NCBI GenBank assembly: GCA_025786725.1
Contig: JAHLTZ010000151.1
Span: forward strand, 1-21,591
Direction: 5' to 3'
Source of the DNA: Syncephalis fuscata
Lineage: Eukaryota > Zoopagomycota > Zoopagomycetes > Zoopagales > Piptocephalidaceae
DNA length: 21,591 nucleotides
A program made the position numbers and the translations under genes. The notes beneath the pieces were generated by a model. It did not search any database, was not told the origin of the DNA, and was given only the letters and a program-made list of their open reading frames with translations. Shown one piece after another: positions 17,953 to 21,591 of the stretch (position 1 is its first letter; every line of letters starts with the position of its first letter).

Positions 17953-20900
17953 TTAATGCGGCAGCCGCTGCTGCAGCAGTCGTTGCTTGGCACGTAGATT
18001 GGAGTTGGATCCAGTTCTATTGCGGCCCAGTGGTGTACTGCTACGCGATTGCACTGATGCCGGTAATTCACCACGGCTCTTCCCAAAGGCGTACCATTTC
18101 TTGATGGCGGTGTAATCTTATTCTCGCCACTTTGACTACCTGAACGCTGTCCACGACGATCACCGACCGGTGTATTACTACGTGATCGTTGTCCACGGGC
18201 CTCTGATAATGGCGTACGGCCACGCTGTAATGGACTATCACGCCCACCACGTACTGTACTCTGTCGCTTAGGCATACCAGCCTCTTCACGCTGCAGTGCC
18301 GTTACTGCTGCAGGTACTGGTGGCACTATTTCTTCTCCTATAAGATTAGAGGAACGATTCATAGGGATCGGCGTACCTTTACGTGTTAATTTCTCGTGAC
18401 CATTACTTTTATGATGATGGTTATCACCGTCATTACCTTTATTGTCATGGTCGTCCTCATCATCGGCTAGCGTAACGGTAATGGCCGTGGGCGGATCAGG
18501 GAAGCGTGTCGTGGCTGTAGTTGTGGCCGTTCTATCCGATTCAGTGGTGACCACAATAGTCGTGGTTGTTGTCGTGGCTGATGATGTGCCATTACGGGAT
18601 CGTCGTTGACGTCGTCGATTCTGTTCAGCCATGGTGCCTGCAGTTATCATACGGCCTTCTAGCAAGTCACCGACACCATCGTCACTACTAGATGGAATAT
18701 CCGGTGAAGAGGGTGGACTATGTGGATCTGCTTCACTTGACGATTCAATTAATAGTTTGGGTGGAGCAGATGTGCCATTCGTAGGGGTGGTATGAAGACG
18801 AGGTGGACGGACAGTAACTGCCGGTGGTGCAATTGATTCAGATAATGGCGGCAGTGTCTTTTGTCCTTTAATTCGATGTGAAAAGCTTGTGCCTAATAAA
18901 TGTATACAGTTATATAGTTATATAGTTATTAGTATTAATGAATATATTAACGTATAACATTAACCACTTACCAAAAGATGATGAAAATAGTGAAATCTTA
19001 TTGTCACCCATCTCTAAAAAGGCTTGACCATGGCTGCCTTCAGGTAAATTCATACACCATAAATCTTTAAAGCCACCTTCATCACTTCCTGATGGTAACC
19101 AGTGGATGACTTTAAGAGCATAATCAAGTAGAACACGTTGTTGATTACTAATAGCAAATATTGCTATTAATAACCATGTAAATGATATATTATACTACTT
19201 ACTTTAATTGTGTTTCAACTTGTTCTTGCACACCACGCCAGATATTAAGCATAGCATCACGGGCCCGTGTTAATTGTTCACGGAACTCTGTGGCATCTGG
19301 ATGGACGGCATGAGCAGTGTACATTAGTGGATAACGTGGATGAAGGCCACTTGAAATAGAATAGTCGGCCTATAATACAATAATATTAATACGCAAATTC
19401 ATCAATATCTATGTTGTGACTTACTTGAAGGGCCAATGCTAACTGATTAACAAGTGGTTCTTTACCCGGCGATGTATGGGTAACTAGTAGTCGTACTTCA
19501 GCTGGATTGGCTACTCGGCTTGCCGTTTCCATCAATTCACCCAATTGTAATAAAGAGGTCCACATCATACCGCCACCACCGGCATCGTACCCGCACAAGC
19601 TATAACATACTATTAGTACCCACCAACAACAATTACCGATAACTACTTACCGTCACCGTGATCAAATAGTTTGTGACGAATAATGGATCCACCTAGACCC
19701 AATAGACGCAGATGTAGACCACCTAAATCAACTAAATGGGTATTGATTTCATCTAGTATCTTTAGATTTTTAACAATATAGCCTCCAGATCTAAACTTTT
19801 CTAGCACAGCAATATCTTCACAGGCACCCCATGCCACATAGACGGGACGACGGAATCGACGACGACCAGAAATATAATCGGTTAATTGAGATAGTTGAAA
19901 TGGTTGACTTGCTTGTAGTTGCGCCCGTACCAAATCCGGTGACAGCTTCAACATCTCCACTCGTGTATTATTTGCTAGAAGTGGCGATGATTGCACCAAA
20001 TACCGAATTGTACGATAATCAACTCTGTCAAGACTTTCTGGCACAAAGAAGCCAAAATCACCCGTATGAATGACTGCCGCCGCATTTACTCGATCGGCCA
20101 GTTCATCAATCAGCGATAAATTACCGCGGATATCTGCTAGACATAGAATACGTGCATTGCCTGATGTACCAATAATTGATGCTGATATATCAGCGCCATT
20201 AGACAGTGTTATGGTGGAGTTACGTATGTCATTGCCATTGACGGTAGCCGGAGATGCACTGGCCCGTTCACCATTCATCGCATTACCGCTTGATAGTGGT
20301 GGCATGGCATCTGATGCACCATGTGTCGATCCAGGTGATAAACGACGTGGTGCTGGTCGAGGTTCAGGTGGATATTCTTCATATTCACGATGCGCTGGAT
20401 AGCTATACTCATCGTTGGCTGTATTGTTCATTTCATCCATCACAGGACGTGAATACGCAGTGCCGGATGAATGGCCAGATTCGCCCCAATCAGCAGGCAT
20501 TGAGTTGTCACGGGTATAATTGGCACCATGTGCATCATTATGACGCCAATGGTTTGTATGTGATGGATCTGGCATACGTCGAGGTGAGTCAACGGGTAGA
20601 TCATGCGTTGAATGGCCAATTTGTTCTGACATAGCAAATGATGTATGGCGTGAATGACCATTCGTACGTGGTGCGTAGCCAGTCCGTGTGGAATGGTAGG
20701 ACATACTAGGTGAGATAGAGCGATGAATGGCTGCACCAGCGGCTGCTGCAGCTGATCGACGGCTTACTAAATAGTAACGCTCACCGTCTGTCGCCATTCT
20801 TGACCGGCGTGATAGTGGCGGTGGTTGAGGGAATACACCCATCGATACAGGTCGTGGACGAGTACTACTACCACCCCACCACTGCCGGGTAACATGGAAG

Positions 20901-21580
20901 TAGTATGCATACGCGATGATACTTCTTGACCATGGCGTGACTGTCCTGAATAATGATCATAACGATAAACAGGTACTGGACCATAACGTGGATCATGGTC
21001 ATACCGACTGGATGCATGCCGACTGGATGCATGGCGTGGCATGTCTAGATCATCGCGCGACCATTCTCCAGGCCGTCCAGGACCGCTGGACTTGCTGGAT
21101 AGGCTGGCGCATGTCCATGTCGTGACGATGATATATATTGCTGTCGTGGTTGACGATAAGCAACTGAGGTGCGTGTACTTGCTGATGATACATAGCCATC
21201 TTCATAATAGGCGGGACGGGCCCGTATATTGGCTTCGTCGTAGTAATCACGCTGACGAGCCATAGCCGCATTCTCTTGTACTACTGAGTAGGAGAGGTAC
21301 GGCGCATGCCAACTTGTTCATAATTAGAAGGAGAATCGATAGCGGCCGTATTTGGATGGATGGCTGCAGCAGCCGGTGTGGTCGTGCTAATGCTTGCTGG
21401 CGCATTGAACGAGTGCCCGACGGATACCGACGTGCCTGCATGTCGTCTTCGGGCCAGCCTAAATGATATAAATGATATAAAAGATATAAAAAGATATAAA
21501 AGATATGTTTGATATATAAGTAATATTGGATTGTATATTGATAGTTACTTGCCAGCAGTTCTTGCCACACGATGTTCCAT
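17953..21580 (-). CDS. Calcineurin-like phosphoesterase with DUF2433 (frame interrupted)
   Basis: Exons: 21580-21549 (uncertain), 21458-19651, 19599-19425, 19369-19203, 19147-18972 and 18892-17953. The core starts near 20140 with ARILCLADIRGNLSLIDELA and continues with IHTGDFGFF and VTHTSPGKEP: the D-x-R-G-N and GD motifs of metallophosphoesterases in the form found in fungal DUF2433 proteins. That family's substrate is unknown to me. The N-terminal 400 residues are disordered (Ser/Arg/His/Pro-rich); the C-terminal part has repeated Ser/Arg motifs of the type RNGTPLGR and RSNTPVGDR. The frame changes at about 21285, 21095, 20880, the 19651/19599 junction and 18075, each time as if one base were missing. 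The stop at 17953 lies 68 bp before the RRM gene's ATG. The start at 21580 is likely, but the frame is open to the window edge. An alternative GC donor (G|GCAAGT) exists for intron 1. Confidence 0.75.
21461..21507. repeat. Imperfect tandem repeat of gatataaa
   Basis: Five or so units of gatataaa with one- to two-base spacer differences, inside the first intron of the phosphoesterase gene. Probably neutral. Confidence 0.6.
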
Positions 21581-21591
21581 AGTTAACGAAT

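Noticed and set aside
17953-21300. Programmed -1 ribosomal frameshifting as the explanation for the interrupted phosphoesterase frame
   Set aside because: Five or six events in one gene without a common slippery heptamer are implausible; base loss in the sequence is simpler. Kept only as an alternative.

Overview
The window looks like nuclear DNA of a filamentous, probably early-diverging fungus. Introns are short (about 50-90 nt, GT-AG with some GC-AG) and carry ACTAAT/CTAAC-type branch sites. Coding DNA is clearly GC-richer than the very AT-rich intergenic DNA. The gene set (fungal RNase T2, F-box protein, DUF2433 phosphoesterase, multi-RRM protein with Gln/Asn/Thr-rich linkers) fits fungi. 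The lineage is an inference from gene content; no marker gene is present.

Layout: every gene except the F-box gene lies on the minus strand. Left third: (1) 1-679, the 5' part of an unrecognised secreted-protein gene that runs off the window; (2) 1496-2554, a complete 4-exon secreted RNase T2 gene with both catalytic motifs; (3) 2967-3894, a truncated copy of the 3' end of the multi-RRM gene. The middle is AT-rich and gene-poor: an old diverged tandem duplication (about 3938-5180), then an intronless F-box gene (6231-7874, plus). Then comes 8616-9789, a second, damaged member of the secreted-protein family, followed by about 2.6 kb with no gene. The right 9 kb is dense coding sequence: a 16-exon, five-RRM protein with a PAM2-like motif (12614-17884) and, 68 bp upstream on the same strand, a DUF2433 calcineurin-like phosphoesterase gene (17953-21580).

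Main observations: (a) the two copies of the RRM-gene tail differ at only 4 positions in about 927 bp, introns included, while the DNA on both sides of this tract is visibly diverged, which points to recent gene conversion inside an older duplication. (b) A secreted-family gene and the RRM tail occur in the same order and orientation twice, suggesting an old segmental duplication of about 9-10 kb. (c) The phosphoesterase reading frame needs several single-base shifts, all of the same sign. If they are assembly deletions, the phosphoesterase and RRM frames may join into one very large fusion protein. (d) Two GC-AG introns are well supported, one of them at a position where the paralogue uses GT, and two more are likely. 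(e) The secreted-protein family is unrecognised, with a conserved intron position and conserved cysteines.
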